Both the position numbers and the translations under genes were made by a program. Positions 17,483-26,978 of a DNA stretch of 38,715 bases are shown in pieces. The stretch is from Bacillota bacterium (GTDB taxonomy: Bacteria; Bacillota; UBA994). A model generated the notes under the pieces. It did no database searches. It worked only from the letters and a program-made list of their open reading frames with translations, and was not told the DNA's origin. How positions within the stretch are numbered: the first letter of the stretch is position 1; every line of letters starts with the position of its first letter. Where the stretch lies: assembly GCA_009773495.1 (NCBI GenBank), contig WSXW01000016.1, positions 1 through 38,715 of the forward strand, written 5' to 3'.

Positions 17483-18163
17483 ATGTTAGAACTCCGCAAT
17501 GTCACCAAGATGTACCCTAGTGGGCCTGTTGCTCTAAAAGAAGTAAGTATCACTGTGACCGAGGGCGAATTCGTATTTGTCGTAGGCCCAAGTGGTGCGG
17601 GTAAAACAACCTTGACGAAGCTATTGATGTGTGAAGAACGCCCCACTTCTGGTTCTATTATTATTAACAACTTCGACGTAAACAAATTGCGGCCTAAAGA
17701 AGTACCCTTGCTGCGCAGGTCCATGGGTGTAGTCTTTCAGGACTTCCGCTTAATGCCTACTTGGACTGTGGAAGAGAATGTAGCTTTTGCGATGGTTGTT
17801 GTTGAGGTCGCACCTCGACATATTCGCCGGCGGGTGGCCGAGGTGCTAAGCCTAGTCGGGTTGACAAACAAGCGTAATCAGCTACCAGGTCAATTGTCGG
17901 GTGGAGAACAACAAAGGGTGGCTTTGGCCAGAGCTATCGTCAATCAGCCAAGTTTAGTGTTGGCTGATGAGCCTACCGGTAACCTAGACCCCGAGACTTC
18001 TTGGGGTATTGTTAAACTCCTGCTAGATATTAATGCTACAGGCACGACTATGCTTATGGTAACTCATGCCAACCAAATTGTCGACTCCCTGCGTAAGAGG
18101 GTTATAGCACTTGATGCAGGGCGCGTTGCTCGTGATGAAGAGGGCGGTGTGTACCATGGTTAA
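17483..18163 (+). CDS. ftsE: Cell division ATP-binding protein FtsE
   Basis: FtsE is the ATPase of the FtsEX complex, which couples the division or elongation machinery to extracellular peptidoglycan hydrolases. The 226-residue protein has Walker A GPSGAGKT at residues 35-42, the signature LSGGEQQRVALARA, and Walker B LADEPTGNLD, and ends with a short acidic tail. The start MLELRNVTKMYPSG is typical. AAAGGA precedes the ATG. It overlaps ftsX by eight bases and the effector hydrolase gene follows. Confidence 0.96.
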   Translation: MLELRNVTKMYPSGPVALKEVSITVTEGEFVFVVGPSGAGKTTLTKLLMCEERPTSGSIIINNFDVNKLRPKEVPLLRRSMGVVFQDFRLMPTWTVEENVAFAMVVVEVAPRHIRRRVAEVLSLVGLTNKRNQLPGQLSGGEQQRVALARAIVNQPSLVLADEPTGNLDPETSWGIVKLLLDINATGTTMLMVTHANQIVDSLRKRVIALDAGRVARDEEGGVYHG

Positions 18164-19043
18164 GCTACGGACTTGGGGGTACTTCGCCGATTCAGCAGGT
18201 AAGAGTATGTTGCGAAATAGTTGGATGACCCTAGCTTCAATCGGCACAGTGGCTGTTTCCCTGTTAGTCCTAGGTGTTTTTCTGCTCGTCGCAGTTAATG
18301 TTAACACAATTGCGGCCCAGGTGGAATCGCAAGTAGAGTTGACAGCATATTTAGGCAAGCTTAGTGTGACTGAGCGACAGGCTCTGGAAACCGAGATTAA
18401 GGCCTTGCCGGGCGTAACAGGCATAACCTTTGTTTCGAAGGATCAGGCCTGGGAACGCCTACTTGGATGGTATGGTAACGATCGGGCGTTTTTAGCAGGG
18501 TGGGAAGAAGAAAATCCGTTGCGGGAATCATTTGAAATTCGCACTGATTCATCCCATCGAGTCGCTGAAGTCGCTAATGAACTTACTGGTCTGAGCGGAG
18601 TTGAGGAGGTTCTCTACGGTCGTGAAATCGTGGACAAGCTCTTGGCTATTACCCGCATGATACGTCTGGTGGGGATAGTTCTAATGTGCGGCCTAGCCTT
18701 AGCCGCCATGTTTATCATAGCTAATACTATCCGCATAACAGTGTTCGCCCGCAGGCGAGAGATAGGTATCATGCGCTTTGTAGGTGCGACAGATTGGTTT
18801 ATTCGCTGGCCCTTCGTTATGGAAGGACTAGCATTAGGGGTAGTGGGGGCCCTCGTTTCCGCATCGGTTTTGGCCTGGGGCTACTACTTGGCAGTAAGGT
18901 CCCTAGTTAGAGTGATGCCTTTCTGGCCGTTAGTGTCTCCGTGGCCCTTGCTGCAACATTTAGCACTGTTGTTATTGGCACTAGGCGCAGTTATTGGTAT
19001 CGGAGGAAGTACCGTATCTCTAAGGCGCTATTTAGATGTGTAG
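18156..19043 (+). CDS. ftsX: Cell division protein FtsX
   Basis: FtsX is the four-helix membrane partner of FtsE; its large extracellular loop binds and activates a murein hydrolase. The 295-residue protein starts in FtsX style (KLRTWGYFADSAGKSMLRNSWM), has a first membrane helix at about residues 25-50, an extracellular domain (about 50-170), and three C-terminal helices with the ARRREIGIMRFVGATDWFIR coupling motif. ATG 18156 is preferred over ATG 18111, as the family begins at MVKLRTWG and GAGGG lies upstream. The overlap with ftsE implies coupling. Confidence 0.95.
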   Translation: MVKLRTWGYFADSAGKSMLRNSWMTLASIGTVAVSLLVLGVFLLVAVNVNTIAAQVESQVELTAYLGKLSVTERQALETEIKALPGVTGITFVSKDQAWERLLGWYGNDRAFLAGWEEENPLRESFEIRTDSSHRVAEVANELTGLSGVEEVLYGREIVDKLLAITRMIRLVGIVLMCGLALAAMFIIANTIRITVFARRREIGIMRFVGATDWFIRWPFVMEGLALGVVGALVSASVLAWGYYLAVRSLVRVMPFWPLVSPWPLLQHLALLLLALGAVIGIGGSTVSLRRYLDV

Positions 19044-19052
19044 GAGGTGTAC

Positions 19053-20195
19053 ATGATGAAGTTACGCAGGCTGTTGGCACTATTCCTACTCTTGGTGGTG
19101 GTATTGCCTGCGCTAGTAGCTCATGCTAACACAATCAGCGATAAACAGAAGGAACTTGACGCTATAAAACAGCAGATGAAGGCGGCTGAGCAAAAAGCTG
19201 CTCAGGTGAACCAGCAACAAAAGAGTGTAATAACTGAACTGAATAAGCTGGAGAAAGATATTGACAGAACATCTAGTGATCTGCGCACCATAGAGACAAG
19301 GCTGCGTAATACAGAGAACGAGTTACAAATGCTTAATCGAGAACTAGCAGACACTGAGGCTAGGTTAGAGGAACGCAATAATCAGCTAGGGCATCGCTTG
19401 CGTGCACTATACGAGAGAGGTCCAATCAGTTACCTAGAAGTAATGTTTAATGCAACTACCTTTGCGGATTTTGTTAACAGGTTCTTGCTGCTAAAAACCG
19501 TTGTCAACCAGGATGTAATCATCTATCATTCGGTACAGGAAGAGAAGGCCTTAGTGGCAGAGAGCAAAGCGTCAGCCGAGGCAAAACAGCAAGAAATTAC
19601 TAGTCTACGCAAACAAACTGCCATTCAGAAATCCAACTTGGAGAAACGCTCGGCCAGCAGAACGCAGGTACTGACTCAGCTAAACCAGGACAAGGCGCAA
19701 GCTCAAAAGGCTTATAATGAACTCAATGCCCTAGCACAGGAAGTCGATAAAATTATTAAAGACCTCCAGGCAAAGAATTCTACCGGTCAAGGCACAGGAA
19801 CCTTTACTTGGCCGACGCCCGGTTTCACGAAGATCACCTCCGCCTTTGGTTGGAGAACGCACCCCATCTTCAGGACGCAGGAATTCCACAGCGGAATTGA
19901 CATTGGTGGCTCAGGTATCGTTAATAGGAATATCGTCGCCGCAGATAGTGGCACTATTATTCTAGCAGACTTCCTGGGAGGCTATGGCAAGACTGTTATA
20001 ATCGATCATGGCAAAGGCATGTCCACTCTCTATGCCCATAGTAATACTTTGCTTGTTAAGGAAGGTGACAAGGTTGTTAAGGGTCAAGCTGTTGCGAGGG
20101 TCGGGAGTACTGGTAATAGTACGGGGCCCCACTTGCATTTTGAAGTCCGAAAGAATGGCGACCGCGTAAGCCCAATTACCTATGTCAAACCTTAA
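19053..20195 (+). CDS. Coiled-coil M23 murein hydrolase, FtsEX effector (EnvC/PcsB-like position)
   Basis: The protein of about 380 residues has a signal peptide (hydrophobic residues 8-25, likely cut after VAHA). A long coiled coil of heptad-rich Q/K/E sequence (about 30-240) contains a YERGPISYLEVMFNATTFADF break typical of the EnvC/PcsB type. The C-terminal LytM/M23 domain has the zinc ligands H and D in FHSGIDIG and the H-x-H in GPHLHFEV. The zinc site looks complete, so it may cut peptide cross-links itself, unlike catalytically dead activators such as EnvC. AGGAGG (19042-19047) allows ATG 19053 or 19056. Immediate linkage to ftsEX makes it the likely partner of FtsX. Confidence 0.92.
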   Translation: MMKLRRLLALFLLLVVVLPALVAHANTISDKQKELDAIKQQMKAAEQKAAQVNQQQKSVITELNKLEKDIDRTSSDLRTIETRLRNTENELQMLNRELADTEARLEERNNQLGHRLRALYERGPISYLEVMFNATTFADFVNRFLLLKTVVNQDVIIYHSVQEEKALVAESKASAEAKQQEITSLRKQTAIQKSNLEKRSASRTQVLTQLNQDKAQAQKAYNELNALAQEVDKIIKDLQAKNSTGQGTGTFTWPTPGFTKITSAFGWRTHPIFRTQEFHSGIDIGGSGIVNRNIVAADSGTIILADFLGGYGKTVIIDHGKGMSTLYAHSNTLLVKEGDKVVKGQAVARVGSTGNSTGPHLHFEVRKNGDRVSPITYVKP

Positions 20196-20201
20196 AGGAT
20201 T

Positions 20202-20226
20202 AGTCGCCTAACTTAGGCGACTTTTC
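20202..20226 (+). terminator. Terminator after the ftsEX-hydrolase operon
   Basis: AGTCGCCT (20202-20209), loop AACTT and AGGCGACT (20215-20222) form a perfect stem followed by TTTTCTGTT. Confidence 0.8.
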
Positions 20227-20228
20227 TG

Positions 20229-20256
20229 TTGTGGTAATGTATCAAGAGGATATAAT
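20229..20256 (+). promoter_or_regulatory. Promoter of the MinJ-like gene
   Basis: TTGTGG (20229-20234), 16-base spacer and a consensus TATAAT (20251-20256). It lies just after the terminator of the preceding operon and 27 bases before the next ATG, so minJ-like and uvrB form a new unit. Confidence 0.75.
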
Positions 20257-20283
20257 AGGCTAGACAGGGAGGGGGTCGATACT

Positions 20284-21495
20284 ATGCTGCCTATTCGCGC
20301 TCTAGGATCTTCTTATATTAAAGCAATCCCGGGTTTTCTCATCTATCCCCTATTCTATATTGTCTTGCTATTGATCATTATTCAATATGCACGTGCGGCT
20401 GGCGTGGAAAAACGTCTGTGGGGTCGCCCGCGGCACGCTATTCTTAAACAGGTACTGATTTCACTTTTTTTTGGCGTGCTGGGGGGGTTTGTAGGTAGCC
20501 TGTTACTTCTGGGCGTAGGTGTGGCCTTGTCGGGGAGTTGGATGCTCTATGTATGGGTGGTGGCGTTAGCCCTAGCATTTGTCTCAGCAAGGCTGATGTG
20601 CTTTGCCTATGCTGGCGGCATCGTGGCCCTGAGCTCGCTTCTTCTAGGCTGGCCTAAGCTTGATATCTCATCCTTGCTGGCTTTAGTGGCCCTCTTACAT
20701 GCCGTGGAAAGCCTATTGATGTTCATGAGTGGTCATTTAGGAGCAATTCCAGTCAACGTCAAGAACTCTCATGGAGATATCGTGGGAGGGTTTAGCCTAC
20801 AAAAGTTCTGGCCAGTACCCTTGCTAGCCCTAGCTATAATCCCCCAGTTGTTACCAGACGGCATCGGCTCCATACCTATGCCTGATTGGTGGCCGCTGAT
20901 TAGTCCGCATACTTTAACGGAAAACTTTAGCTTCTGGATGATACCGGTGGTTGCGGGGCTTGGCTATGGGGAGCTGGCTATTTCTACAAATCCAAAGAAA
21001 AGAGCCCGAGAATCAGCAGCTAAACTAGCCGGGTACAGTCTAGTGCTATTCTTCTTGGCTTACTTGTCTACTAAATCTATCTTCTTTCTCTACCTCGGCG
21101 CCCTCTTTGCGCCTATCGGGCATGAACTATTAGTGTGGACTACTAGTCGCAAGGAAATGGCGGGGAGGCCGCTCTATGGGGGTAGTTCGGTGGGCCTCCA
21201 GTTGCTGGATATTATGCCACAGTCCCCAGCGGCCCGCTCCGGACTGGCACAAGGGGACATTATTCTCTCTGCTGATGGTTGGCCTATTTTAACAGCGGGG
21301 CAACTAGAGGCTGTGCTGTTACAGAGCCAAGGTCAAATTTGTCTGGTTACCAACCGCGGCCTTAGATACTTGTCGGCGCCTTTGACGCTTAGAGACAGTG
21401 GGGTCGTTCCTGTTCCCGACGAGGATACTAACATATATCTCGAAACAAGGTTCCATAGTCCTTTTGATTTTATAGCTAAGCTAATTGGCAGGTGA
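20284..21495 (+). CDS. MinJ/YvjD-like PDZ membrane protein
   Basis: This 403-residue protein has about eight membrane helices in the first 300 residues and a C-terminal PDZ domain (about 310-375) with LDIMPQSPAARSGLAQGDII, which holds the carboxylate-binding region. B. subtilis MinJ has the same layout and sits in the same neighbourhood (ftsEX, ctpB, minJ, uvrBA). There it links DivIVA to MinCD and division-site control. I infer a similar topological or division role. The S41 peptidase CtpB, usual between hydrolase and MinJ, is absent. A membrane-embedded protease is unlikely because no HExxH or catalytic motif is visible. ATG 20284 has GGGAGGGGG about nine bases upstream. Confidence 0.75.
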   Translation: MLPIRALGSSYIKAIPGFLIYPLFYIVLLLIIIQYARAAGVEKRLWGRPRHAILKQVLISLFFGVLGGFVGSLLLLGVGVALSGSWMLYVWVVALALAFVSARLMCFAYAGGIVALSSLLLGWPKLDISSLLALVALLHAVESLLMFMSGHLGAIPVNVKNSHGDIVGGFSLQKFWPVPLLALAIIPQLLPDGIGSIPMPDWWPLISPHTLTENFSFWMIPVVAGLGYGELAISTNPKKRARESAAKLAGYSLVLFFLAYLSTKSIFFLYLGALFAPIGHELLVWTTSRKEMAGRPLYGGSSVGLQLLDIMPQSPAARSGLAQGDIILSADGWPILTAGQLEAVLLQSQGQICLVTNRGLRYLSAPLTLRDSGVVPVPDEDTNIYLETRFHSPFDFIAKLIGR

Positions 21496-21501
21496 TTATA
21501 G

Positions 21502-23475
21502 TTGTTTAAGCTGCGCTCTGAATTTCAACCTACGGGAGATCAGCCGGAGGCCATTGCACGCCTTAGTCAGGGCGTAACGCAAGGAATGCCACATCAAACC
21601 TTGCTGGGGGTTACTGGGTCAGGCAAAACCTTTACGATTGCTAATGTAGTTGCACAGACTAATCGCCCGACGTTAGTGCTAGCCCATAATAAGACTCTAG
21701 CCGCACAACTAGTTGGTGAGTTCAGGGAATTCTTTCCTGAAAATTCAGTGGAGTATTTTGTAAGCTATTATGATTACTATCAGCCCGAAGCCTATATACC
21801 CCGAACGGATACGTACATTGAGAAGGATGCCCAGATTAATGAAGAGATAGACAAGCTTCGCCATTCTGCCACCAGTGCTCTCTTGGAGCGCCGGGATGTA
21901 ATTATTGTAGCGAGTGTATCGTGCATTTATGGTTTGGGCAATCCAACCGAGTACGCAGAGAATGCGTTGAGCCTACGTGTAGGTATGCGGCGTGAAAGGG
22001 ATAAGGTGTTAAGGAGACTGGTCGAGATGCAGTACGCGCGGAATGACATAAGTTTTGAGCGCGGTACGTTTCGCGTGCGCGGCGATAGCCTTGAAATCAT
22101 CCCTGCGTCAGAATCAGACCGAGCGCTGCGGGTGGAGTTCTTTGGGGATGAGATTGAGCGTATCACGGAACTCGACACCCTCACAGGTGAAGTGCTGGGT
22201 AGGCGTAGCCACGTAGCCATCTTCCCAGCGTCCCATTTTGTTACAGGTGCAGAAAAGATGCAGGTAGCCGTAGCGCGAATTGAGCAAGAGCTCGAACAGG
22301 AGCTAGCTAAGCTCAGAGCCCGGGACAAGCTCCTCGAAGCGCAGCGGCTTGAGCAACGCTGTCGCTATGACTTAGAAATGATGCGTGAAGTAGGTTTTTG
22401 TTCAGGCATTGAGAATTACTCGCGTCATCTCGAAGGTAGAGAGGCAGGCACGCCTCCTTATACGCTATTAGATTATTTTCCTCCGGATTTCTTGTTAGTC
22501 ATCGACGAATCCCATGTGACCATACCCCAAGTACGCGGGATGTACGCGGGAGATAAGTCACGGAAAGAAACGTTGGTTGAGCATGGTTTCCGCTTGCCAT
22601 CCGCTATGGATAATCGCCCACTCATGTTTACGGAATTTACTACGCGCGTTAGTCAGATGATCTATGTTTCAGCTACACCCGCCCCATATGAGATTGGCTT
22701 GAGTGAGCAAGTAGTGGAACAAATCATTCGTCCAACGGGCCTGATAGATCCTGAGGTTATAATTCGCCCCACCTTGGGGCAGATTGACGACCTCTACGGC
22801 GAAATACGCAAGAGGGTAGAGGCCGATCAGAGGGTCTTGGTGACAACTCTCACCAAGCGCATGTCGGAAGATCTTACTGACTACTACAAGGAGATGGGCC
22901 TAAAAGTTCGCTATCTTCACTCGGATATAGAGACACTGGAACGTATGGCTATAATACGAGATTTACGTCTAGGTGAATTCGACATTCTAGTGGGCATAAA
23001 CCTATTGAGAGAAGGGCTGGATCTACCAGAAGTGTCCTTAGTCGCCATACTTGACGCAGACAAAGAAGGGTTCTTGCGTTCTACTACGTCTTTGATTCAA
23101 ACCATTGGTAGGGCCGCACGTAATGAACATGGGCAGGTTATTATGTATGCCGATCGCATAACTAACTCCATGCAGACGGCCTTACATGAAACCAATCGAC
23201 GGCGTGAAAAGCAGGTCACATACAATGAAAAGCATAATATCACACCGCGTACGGTCAAAAAAAGAGTGCATGCTATTATTGAAGCCACCTTAGGTACGGG
23301 TGCTGATAAAGGCAAGCGTTTGACGTCGGAGACGTACAAGTCATTGAGTCAGCAAGAACGCTTAGACGTCATAGCAAGTATCGAGAAAGAAATGAAGCAG
23401 GCGGCCAAGGACTTACTCTTTGAGCACGCAGCGGAGCTGCGGGATCTCGTTATTGAGCTAAAAGCGAGGAAATAG
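21502..23475 (+). CDS. uvrB: Excinuclease ABC subunit B
   Basis: UvrB takes over from UvrA at damaged DNA, opens the duplex with its beta hairpin and recruits UvrC. The 657-residue protein has Walker A GVTGSGKT at residues 36-43, the [11 protein letters not shown] hairpin, DESHVTIPQ, the SATPAPYE motif, and the [16 protein letters not shown] and QTIGRAARN helicase motifs. The C-terminal UVR helix pair that binds UvrC is present. The start is TTG 21502 with AGGTGA (21490-21495), six bases upstream. It follows the MinJ-like gene by six bases. No LexA-like box was found just upstream. Confidence 0.97.
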   Translation: MFKLRSEFQPTGDQPEAIARLSQGVTQGMPHQTLLGVTGSGKTFTIANVVAQTNRPTLVLAHNKTLAAQLVGEFREFFPENSVEYFVSYYDYYQPEAYIPRTDTYIEKDAQINEEIDKLRHSATSALLERRDVIIVASVSCIYGLGNPTEYAENALSLRVGMRRERDKVLRRLVEMQYARNDISFERGTFRVRGDSLEIIPASESDRALRVEFFGDEIERITELDTLTGEVLGRRSHVAIFPASHFVTGAEKMQVAVARIEQELEQELAKLRARDKLLEAQRLEQRCRYDLEMMREVGFCSGIENYSRHLEGREAGTPPYTLLDYFPPDFLLVIDESHVTIPQVRGMYAGDKSRKETLVEHGFRLPSAMDNRPLMFTEFTTRVSQMIYVSATPAPYEIGLSEQVVEQIIRPTGLIDPEVIIRPTLGQIDDLYGEIRKRVEADQRVLVTTLTKRMSEDLTDYYKEMGLKVRYLHSDIETLERMAIIRDLRLGEFDILVGINLLREGLDLPEVSLVAILDADKEGFLRSTTSLIQTIGRAARNEHGQVIMYADRITNSMQTALHETNRRREKQVTYNEKHNITPRTVKKRVHAIIEATLGTGADKGKRLTSETYKSLSQQERLDVIASIEKEMKQAAKDLLFEHAAELRDLVIELKARK

Positions 23476-23644
23476 TCTTTTTACGACGAATCTGATTACC
23501 CACAAGCGCCGGTAAATCGCCAGCTCACTCTGTCAAATAAACGGACTTGCCACGCCTTGAGGAGGCTAGCAAAGCATACTTGAGTGTGGGCTAGCCAGTC
23601 TGGGTTGGGGGAGTTTCATGCTTAGATATGGTCAAAAGGGCATG

Positions 23645-23673
23645 TTTACAGCGTGAGTATGTAGTGGTACACT
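23645..23673 (+). promoter_or_regulatory. Strong promoter of the zinc-ribbon orphan
   Basis: TTTACA (23645-23650), 17-base spacer and TACACT (23668-23673), with an extended -10 TG at 23665-23666. The stretch 23476-23644 upstream has no gene. It holds only a GGCTAGC/GCTAGCC inverted repeat (23564-23570 and 23590-23596) with a 19-base loop. Confidence 0.7.
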
Positions 23674-23713
23674 CAAAAATAGTATTACTTAGTTAAAAAG
23701 GAGCTTGCTATTA

Positions 23714-23944
23714 ATGTGTGTTTGCAGTGAAATATTGCAGTCTCCTGCAGCCGAGAAGGAACTGCGCTTTGTGCGACCAGATAGACCCCGGGTTGTGTTA
23801 GGCAACGGTAAGCGGATACTGTTCGATGTAATCTTTATTACTGAGAGCAGCTTAGGTCGTGAGGTAACCCTGCGCTGCGACAGTTGCGGCGGTAAATGGC
23901 TGGCTAAGATTAACGGCAGATACAACTTAGAAGTAGTTAATTAA
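23714..23944 (+). CDS. 76-residue orphan with a CxxC zinc-ribbon-like end
   Basis: I do not recognise this gene. The product is 76 residues, with two cysteines at the start (MCVCSEIL) and a CDSCGGKW knuckle near the C-terminus, so a metal site formed by both ends is possible. The middle is beta-rich (RILFDVIFITESSLGREVTLRC). No signal peptide or membrane helix is evident. ATG 23714 was chosen because AAGGAG (23698-23703) is ten bases upstream. It has its own strong promoter and a very strong terminator, so it is an independent unit between uvrB and uvrA. A nucleic-acid-binding role would fit its neighbours but is only a guess. Confidence 0.6.
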   Translation: MCVCSEILQSPAAEKELRFVRPDRPRVVLGNGKRILFDVIFITESSLGREVTLRCDSCGGKWLAKINGRYNLEVVN

Positions 23945-23979
23945 AAACATCAAGCCGCCCGCGGGCGGCTTGATGTTTT
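23944..23979. terminator. Strong, near-symmetric terminator after the orphan
   Basis: AAAACATCAAGCCGCCC (23944-23960) pairs perfectly with GGGCGGCTTGATGTTTT (23963-23979). The 17-bp stem is GC-rich at its tip and flanked by A and U tracts, so it can work on both strands. The 3' end of the orphan gene abuts the stem. Confidence 0.9.
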
Positions 23980-24026
23980 ATCGAAGAGCGCTTAGATGCA
24001 ACTAACTACAATAACTTTACCCAATA

Positions 24027-24050
24027 TGGTAGAATACGAATGTGTGTTTG
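24027..24050 (+). promoter_or_regulatory. uvrA extended -10 with candidate LexA/DinR box
   Basis: An extended -10, TG-G-TAGAAT (24027-24035), is followed at once by CGAATGTGTGTTTG (24037-24050). The Gram-positive SOS box consensus is CGAACRNRYGTTYC/G. This sequence agrees except for T in place of C at the fifth base (the final G matches the CGAAC...GTTCG form). An operator at the likely transcription start would repress uvrA until DNA damage. No convincing -35 is visible. Confidence 0.55.
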
Positions 24051-24105
24051 TGCGGGGCATAAAACGTGAAACATGAAAAATCCTCTCGATAGGAGTTGAC
24101 CTCGG

Positions 24106-26922
24106 TTGCAAAAGTATATTTCTGTGCGTGGCGCTCGCCAGCACAACTTAAAAAATATCGATGTAGATATTCCCCGTGATAAACTAGTGGTGCTAACAGG
24201 GCTGAGTGGATCGGGTAAGTCGTCCCTCGCCTTTGATACCATTTACGCTGAAGGACAGCGCAGGTATGTCGAGTCTTTGTCTGCATATGCGAGGCAATTC
24301 CTCGGACAGATGGACAAGCCCGACGTCGATTATATCGAAGGGTTATCACCCGCGATCTCCATTGATCAAAAGACTACCAGTCGTAACCCTCGTTCCACAG
24401 TAGGAACTGTGACAGAGGTTTACGATTATTTGCGCTTGCTGTACGCACGCGTCGGGCAGCCCTCGTGCCCAAATTGTATGATCCCCATTGCTCAGCAGAC
24501 TGTGGAACAGATCGTTGACCAAGTACTGCAGTGGCCTGAGGGAACGAGGTTGATGATTCTTTCTCCTGTCGTGCGGGGCAAAAAAGGAGAGCACGTCAAG
24601 GTTCTCGATGAGTTAAGGCGGGCTGGATACGTGCGCGCTCGCATCGATGGTGAACACAAGGAGTTATCGGAGACCATAGACCTAGAGAAGAACAAAAACC
24701 ATACTATTGAAGTTGTGGTCGACCGCATTATCTTGCGCGGTGACGTGAGCTCGAGGTTAGCGGACTCTTTGGAAACCGCCACTTCACTTTCAGGCGGCAT
24801 AGTTATTATCAGCAAGGTCGAGGGCGAGGATATCCTCTTTAGCCTTAGTCTGGGGTGTACTGAGTGCGGCTTTAGCTTTGGTGAAATTTCGCCGCGCCTG
24901 TTCTCCTTTAACTCTCCATATGGTGCTTGTCCGACTTGTGGCGGGCTGGGCTCGAATCTGGATGTAGATCCTTCGCTGGTTATACCAGATATGCGCAAAC
25001 CACTTAGCGATGGAGCGGTATTGCCTTGGGCTAGTAGCAGTAGCAATTACTATCCGCAGCTCTATCAAGCTCTGCAAGAGAATTTTGGCATAGACGTAGA
25101 TAAACCCTTAGATGAGCTAAGTGAATCACAACTAGAGACCTTGCTCTACGGAAACACAGAACAGAAGATCACACTCATCTACGATAACGGCAACGGCCGG
25201 AGTCACACTTACCAAACTCTCTTTAAGGGTGTTATACCTATTATCGAACGTAATTATAAAGAGACTACTTCTGACTATATTCGTGAAGAATTGGAAAATT
25301 ACATGAGCTCCCGTGCTTGTCTCGATTGCGGCGGGGCACGACTCAAGCCCGAAGCCCTAGCTGTGAGGCTGGGAGGGCTTCATATTTCGCAGGTAACGCA
25401 GCTCACGGTAAGAGAATGTCAGGATTTTTTCGTCACGCTAGAGTTATCGGAGAAACATCAGGTAATAGCTAAGCAGGTACTCAAGGAAATAACCGAACGT
25501 TTAGGGTTCCTAGTCAATGTGGGCCTAGATTATCTCTCCCTAGCGCGCAAAGCCGGTACATTATCAGGTGGCGAGGCTCAGCGCATTCGCTTGGCTACGC
25601 AGATAGGCTCAAGTCTAATGGGGGTTGTATATATTCTCGATGAGCCCAGCATTGGGCTGCATCAAAGGGATAATGAACGACTAATCCACACGCTGATGCG
25701 GCTGAGAGATCTAGGCAACACGGTGATTGTGGTAGAGCATGACGAAGATACCATGCGTCACGCCGACCATATTATTGATATCGGACCTGGTGCTGGCGTG
25801 CACGGAGGTCACATAATTGCTGAGGGCACCATGCAGCAAATCTGCGAAAACCAAGCGTCCATCACCGGGCAGTATCTCAGCGGGAGAATGCAAATTGAAA
25901 TTCCAGAGTGTAGACGTCCACCAAATGGTAAGTGGCTAGAAATAATAGGTGCTACAGAGAATAACCTCAGAGACATCACCGTGCGCTTCCCATTAGGAGT
26001 GTTTACTTGTGTTACGGGTGTCTCCGGTTCAGGTAAGAGTACCCTGGTAAACGAGATTTTGCACAAGCGATTGGCGCACGAATTAACAGGAGCACGGGCC
26101 AAGCCTGGCGCTCATAAGGCACTACTGGGCTTAGGATATATCGATAAAGTTATAGATATAGATCAGTCTCCCATCGGACGCACGCCCCGGTCTAATGCAG
26201 CCACGTATACGGGTACGTTTGAACTTATTCGCCAGCTCTTTGCCCAAACTCAAGAGGCCAAAATGCGCGGCTATAAACCAGGCCGTTTTAGCTTCAATAC
26301 TAAAGGGGGTCGGTGTGAGGCATGCAAAGGTGATGGCATTATTCGCATTGAGATGCACTTCCTGCCCGATGTCTATGTTCCTTGCGATGTGTGCAAAGGC
26401 AAGCGGTATAATAGAGAAACCCAAGAGGTGCGCTTTAAGGGTAAAAGTATATCTGACGTCCTAGACTTGACTGCCGAGCAGGCCCTCGAATTCTTTGCCA
26501 ATATACCGCGCATAGAACGCAAATTGCAGACCCTAGTTGATGTTGGTCTAAGTTATATACGTTTAGGGCAGCCCGCAACTACGCTTTCGGGAGGCGAAGC
26601 ACAGCGCGTCAAGCTAGCGACAGAATTGTCCCGCCGCAGCACGGGGAAGACGCTGTACATCCTCGATGAGCCCACAACGGGGTTGCATATTGCGGATATT
26701 CATCGCTTAATGGGAGTGCTCTCACGCCTTGTTGACGCTGGCGATAGTGTACTCGTTATTGAACACAATCTGGATGTAATTAAGACCGCCGACCACATAA
26801 TTGATTTGGGGCCTGAAGGTGGAGCTCAAGGTGGGCTGGTCATAGCGCAGGGTACGCCCGAAGAGGTTGTTAAAGTAGAGCAAAGCTATACCGGACGTTT
26901 TCTAGCTCGAGTGCTTAAGTAG
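24106..26922 (+). CDS. uvrA: Excinuclease ABC subunit A
   Basis: UvrA is the damage-sensing dimeric ABC ATPase of nucleotide excision repair. The 938-residue product has two ABC modules. Walker A of the first is GLSGSGKS (residues 32-39); the second lies in [10 protein letters not shown]. Both LSGGEAQR signatures are present. Zinc modules are seen as CTECGF...CPTCGG and CEACKGDG...CDVCKGKR. Length is typical. The start is TTG 24106, ten bases after AGGAG; no in-frame ATG fits better. It is followed by uvrC with a 56-base gap and a strong RBS, so uvrAC probably form one unit. Confidence 0.97.
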   Translation: MQKYISVRGARQHNLKNIDVDIPRDKLVVLTGLSGSGKSSLAFDTIYAEGQRRYVESLSAYARQFLGQMDKPDVDYIEGLSPAISIDQKTTSRNPRSTVGTVTEVYDYLRLLYARVGQPSCPNCMIPIAQQTVEQIVDQVLQWPEGTRLMILSPVVRGKKGEHVKVLDELRRAGYVRARIDGEHKELSETIDLEKNKNHTIEVVVDRIILRGDVSSRLADSLETATSLSGGIVIISKVEGEDILFSLSLGCTECGFSFGEISPRLFSFNSPYGACPTCGGLGSNLDVDPSLVIPDMRKPLSDGAVLPWASSSSNYYPQLYQALQENFGIDVDKPLDELSESQLETLLYGNTEQKITLIYDNGNGRSHTYQTLFKGVIPIIERNYKETTSDYIREELENYMSSRACLDCGGARLKPEALAVRLGGLHISQVTQLTVRECQDFFVTLELSEKHQVIAKQVLKEITERLGFLVNVGLDYLSLARKAGTLSGGEAQRIRLATQIGSSLMGVVYILDEPSIGLHQRDNERLIHTLMRLRDLGNTVIVVEHDEDTMRHADHIIDIGPGAGVHGGHIIAEGTMQQICENQASITGQYLSGRMQIEIPECRRPPNGKWLEIIGATENNLRDITVRFPLGVFTCVTGVSGSGKSTLVNEILHKRLAHELTGARAKPGAHKALLGLGYIDKVIDIDQSPIGRTPRSNAATYTGTFELIRQLFAQTQEAKMRGYKPGRFSFNTKGGRCEACKGDGIIRIEMHFLPDVYVPCDVCKGKRYNRETQEVRFKGKSISDVLDLTAEQALEFFANIPRIERKLQTLVDVGLSYIRLGQPATTLSGGEAQRVKLATELSRRSTGKTLYILDEPTTGLHIADIHRLMGVLSRLVDAGDSVLVIEHNLDVIKTADHIIDLGPEGGAQGGLVIAQGTPEEVVKVEQSYTGRFLARVLK

Positions 26923-26978
26923 GAATGCGCGGATACCGTGGCCCTCCTCGTCGTACCTTTCCACATAGGAGGTGAAGT

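Noticed and set aside
24017-24349. Minus-strand frame antisense to the uvrA start
   Set aside because: It overlaps the uvrA promoter and coding region, has no RBS and no recognisable domain.
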